Position numbers and translations under genes: made by a program
Shown here: one piece after another, positions 62,562 through 64,000 of the stretch
Numbering within the stretch: the stretch's first letter is position 1
How the letters are laid out: each line of letters opens with the position of its first letter
Notes under the pieces: generated by a model
Database searches by the model: none
Seen by the model: only the letters and a program-made list of their open reading frames with translations
Told to the model about the DNA's origin: nothing
Source of the DNA: an uncultured Aquimarina sp.
GTDB taxonomy: Bacteria; Bacteroidota; Bacteroidia; Flavobacteriales; Flavobacteriaceae
DNA: 64,000 nt
Direction: 5' to 3'
Assembly: GCA_947493495.1 (NCBI GenBank)
Contig: CANLRN010000007.1
Coordinates: forward strand, 43,046-107,045

Positions 62562-63491
62562 ATGAGTGAATTAAGTGTAAATCACTTACTGGGGATAAAA
62601 TATATTACCGAAGATGATATCAATCTCATCTTTGAAACGGCAGATCATTTTAAAGAAATAATCAATCGACCCATAAAAAAAGTTCCATCACTCAGAGATA
62701 TTACAATTGCTAATCTTTTTTTTGAAAATAGTACCAGAACTAGATTATCATTTGAGCTTGCAGAAAAACGACTCTCTGCAGATGTAATTAATTTTTCTGC
62801 TGCTTCATCTTCTGTAAAAAAAGGAGAAACGCTTATAGACACAGTAAATAATATCCTTTCGATGAAAGTAGATATGGTCGTGATGAGACATCCTAACCCT
62901 GGAGCAAGTGTGTTTTTATCTAAACATGTAAATGCACATATTATCAATGCAGGAGATGGCCCCCATGAGCATCCTACGCAGGCATTATTGGACTCTTATT
63001 CTATACGTGAAAAATTGGGATCAGTTGCAGGAAAAAAAGTGGTAATCGTTGGAGATATTTTACACTCTAGAGTTGCGTTATCTAATATTTTTGCCTTAAA
63101 GCTTCAAGGAGCAGAAGTCAAAGTGTGTGGTCCTAAAACACTATTGCCTAAGTATATCGAGAGCTTAGGTGTAACTGTAGAAACAAATCTAATCAAAGCA
63201 TTAGAATGGTGTGATGTAGCAAATATGCTGCGCATACAGAATGAACGAATGGAAATCAGTTATTATCCATCCACAAGAGAATATACGCAGCAGTTTGGCG
63301 TAAATAAACAGATACTAGATACTCTTTCTAAAGAAATTATAATTATGCATCCAGGACCCATCAATCGTGGTGTAGAAATCACGAGTGATGTTGCTGATTC
63401 TAAACAGGCCATTATTTTGGATCAGGTACAAAATGGAGTAGCAGTGAGAATGGCAGTAATTTATCTCTTAGCTTCTAAAATAAAACAATAA
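62562..63491 (+). CDS. pyrB: Aspartate carbamoyltransferase catalytic subunit
   Basis: Catalytic subunit of 309 residues that starts pyrimidine synthesis from carbamoyl phosphate and aspartate. The carbamoyl-phosphate site is FFENSTRTRLSFELAEKRL near residue 51, with GPHEHPTQALLDSYSI and IIMHPGPINRGVEI intact. No pyrI-type regulatory subunit follows. It is grouped with pyrR upstream and with a small conserved gene 10 bases downstream. Confidence 0.96.
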   Translation: MSELSVNHLLGIKYITEDDINLIFETADHFKEIINRPIKKVPSLRDITIANLFFENSTRTRLSFELAEKRLSADVINFSAASSSVKKGETLIDTVNNILSMKVDMVVMRHPNPGASVFLSKHVNAHIINAGDGPHEHPTQALLDSYSIREKLGSVAGKKVVIVGDILHSRVALSNIFALKLQGAEVKVCGPKTLLPKYIESLGVTVETNLIKALEWCDVANMLRIQNERMEISYYPSTREYTQQFGVNKQILDTLSKEIIIMHPGPINRGVEITSDVADSKQAIILDQVQNGVAVRMAVIYLLASKIKQ

Positions 63492-63501
63492 GTTATGTAC
63501 C

Positions 63502-63834
63502 ATGATATTTAATAAAGAAGGCTCTACGACCATTATTACTCAAGAAAAAACTACTATTATAGATTTTGTAAAGGGAATTGAAGATAGATATGAATCTATG
63601 AAAAATGATAATATTATCGCTAATCTATTTTCATTAAAAAATATTACAGTAAACGATATAAACGAATTCCTTAGAATTTCGAGTACTCATAAGGCAGCAA
63701 AACGATCGTTTGTTATCGTTACTGATCGAGTATCATATGATGAAGCTCCAGAAGAAATCACAATAGTACCCACTCTGATAGAAGCATTAGACCTTATAGA
63801 GATGGAAGAAATCGAAAGAGATCTAGGGATGTAG
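63502..63834 (+). CDS. Small conserved protein, often next to ribonuclease Z genes
   Basis: Soluble protein of 110 residues with alternating beta/alpha pattern (TTIITQEKTTIIDFVKGIED, RSFVIVTDRVSYDEAPEEIT, PTLIEALDLIEMEEIERDLG), reminiscent of a STAS-like fold. In related genomes a similar gene lies between pyrB and the ribonuclease Z gene and is sometimes labelled ribonuclease Z, but it has no metallo-beta-lactamase motif. This neighbourhood is from memory. No function can be assigned. Confidence 0.65.
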   Translation: MIFNKEGSTTIITQEKTTIIDFVKGIEDRYESMKNDNIIANLFSLKNITVNDINEFLRISSTHKAAKRSFVIVTDRVSYDEAPEEITIVPTLIEALDLIEMEEIERDLGM

Positions 63835-64000
63835 TGAATCCTGTATAGCAGTAGAATGAACTTTAATCTAAGATTTTATAATTAAACCCGCATTCATAGA
63901 CATTGTTTCACTGTAACATAAAATTTCTAACTGGTAAGCAGCTTCTACGTTTCAAATTGTCCTATTGAAATTTTATCGTTAAAAATGAAATAAACGGAGC

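Noticed and set aside
1..64000. CRISPR array, prophage, toxin-antitoxin, restriction or other defence locus
   Set aside because: No regularly spaced direct repeats, integrase, transposase, capsid, nuclease or toxin-like gene pairs were found on either strand.
1..64000. tRNA or rRNA genes
   Set aside because: No cloverleaf with a GTTCGAATC-type T-arm and CCA end or rRNA-like sequence was noticed; a tRNAscan-type search would settle it.
63835..64000. Start of a ribonuclease Z gene at the window end
   Set aside because: Expected from gene order in relatives, but the last 166 bases show no frame with the family's N-terminus, so it is not called.

Overview
The window looks like chromosomal DNA from a marine Flavobacteriaceae bacterium (phylum Bacteroidota), possibly close to Aquimarina; the genus is inference. 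The evidence is low GC content, type IX secretion (T9SS) genes (PorX, a PorP/SprF-like protein, type A and type B sorting domains), the LpxC-FabZ fusion, and several promoters of the Bacteroidota TTG/TAnnTTTG type. I see no rRNA, tRNA, CRISPR array, prophage or transposase gene. Nearly all genes are ordinary housekeeping genes. The unusual material lies in the histidine operon and in the intergenic repeats.

Layout. 1-2.3 kb: thiol-based peroxide defence (truncated AhpC-type peroxiredoxin, thioredoxin, a DUF6952-like protein, Tpx) and DgkA. 2.3-8.6 kb: FtsK, a LolA-like carrier, an LptF/LptG permease and a RibB protein whose GTP cyclohydrolase II half is degenerate. 8.7-11 kb: a four-gene run (DoxX-like, DUF2071, methyltransferase, four-helix membrane protein). 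11-15.5 kb, minus strand: DegT-type aminotransferase, secreted thioredoxin-like protein, nitroreductase, NlpC/P60 peptidase, thiolase. 15.7-23 kb: PgpH-type HD phosphodiesterase, a GT2 glycosyltransferase, a SASA-type esterase, a HEAT-like protein and PorX. 23.1-30.2 kb: an HD phosphohydrolase and a lipid A block (lpxD, lpxC-fabZ, lpxA, efp, a second LpxD-like gene, sucD). 30.2-31 kb: gene remnants. 31-41.6 kb: M16 peptidase lipoprotein, large T9SS cargo protein, fabG, VWA membrane protein, SPFH protein. 42-43.5 kb: HhH and OmpA envelope proteins on the minus strand.

43.6-52.7 kb is a complete histidine operon: leader peptide with four consecutive His codons and attenuator, then hisG, a GNAT gene, hisD, hisC, hisB, hisH, an S23-type four-helix-bundle gene, hisA, a DinB-like gene, hisF and hisIE. 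Three non-histidine genes sit inside it. The four-helix-bundle gene is flanked by inverted repeats, and hisA carries an in-frame copy of a CTGAGCCTGTCGAAG repeat. 53-58.8 kb is a T9SS/gliding-type cassette (type B sorted surface protein, PorP/SprF, OmpA/PD40 lattice protein). 59-64 kb holds rpsA, an unrecognised gene, pyrR, pyrB and a small conserved protein.

Intergenic DNA holds two long imperfect palindromes of about 165-173 bp, each centred on an ATAGC...GCTAT hairpin, two pairs of short dispersed repeats, a 21-bp perfect hairpin directly upstream of the aminotransferase start, and several strong intrinsic terminators. I found no clearly new multi-gene system. The best leads are the mobile-looking insertions in the histidine operon and the long palindromes.
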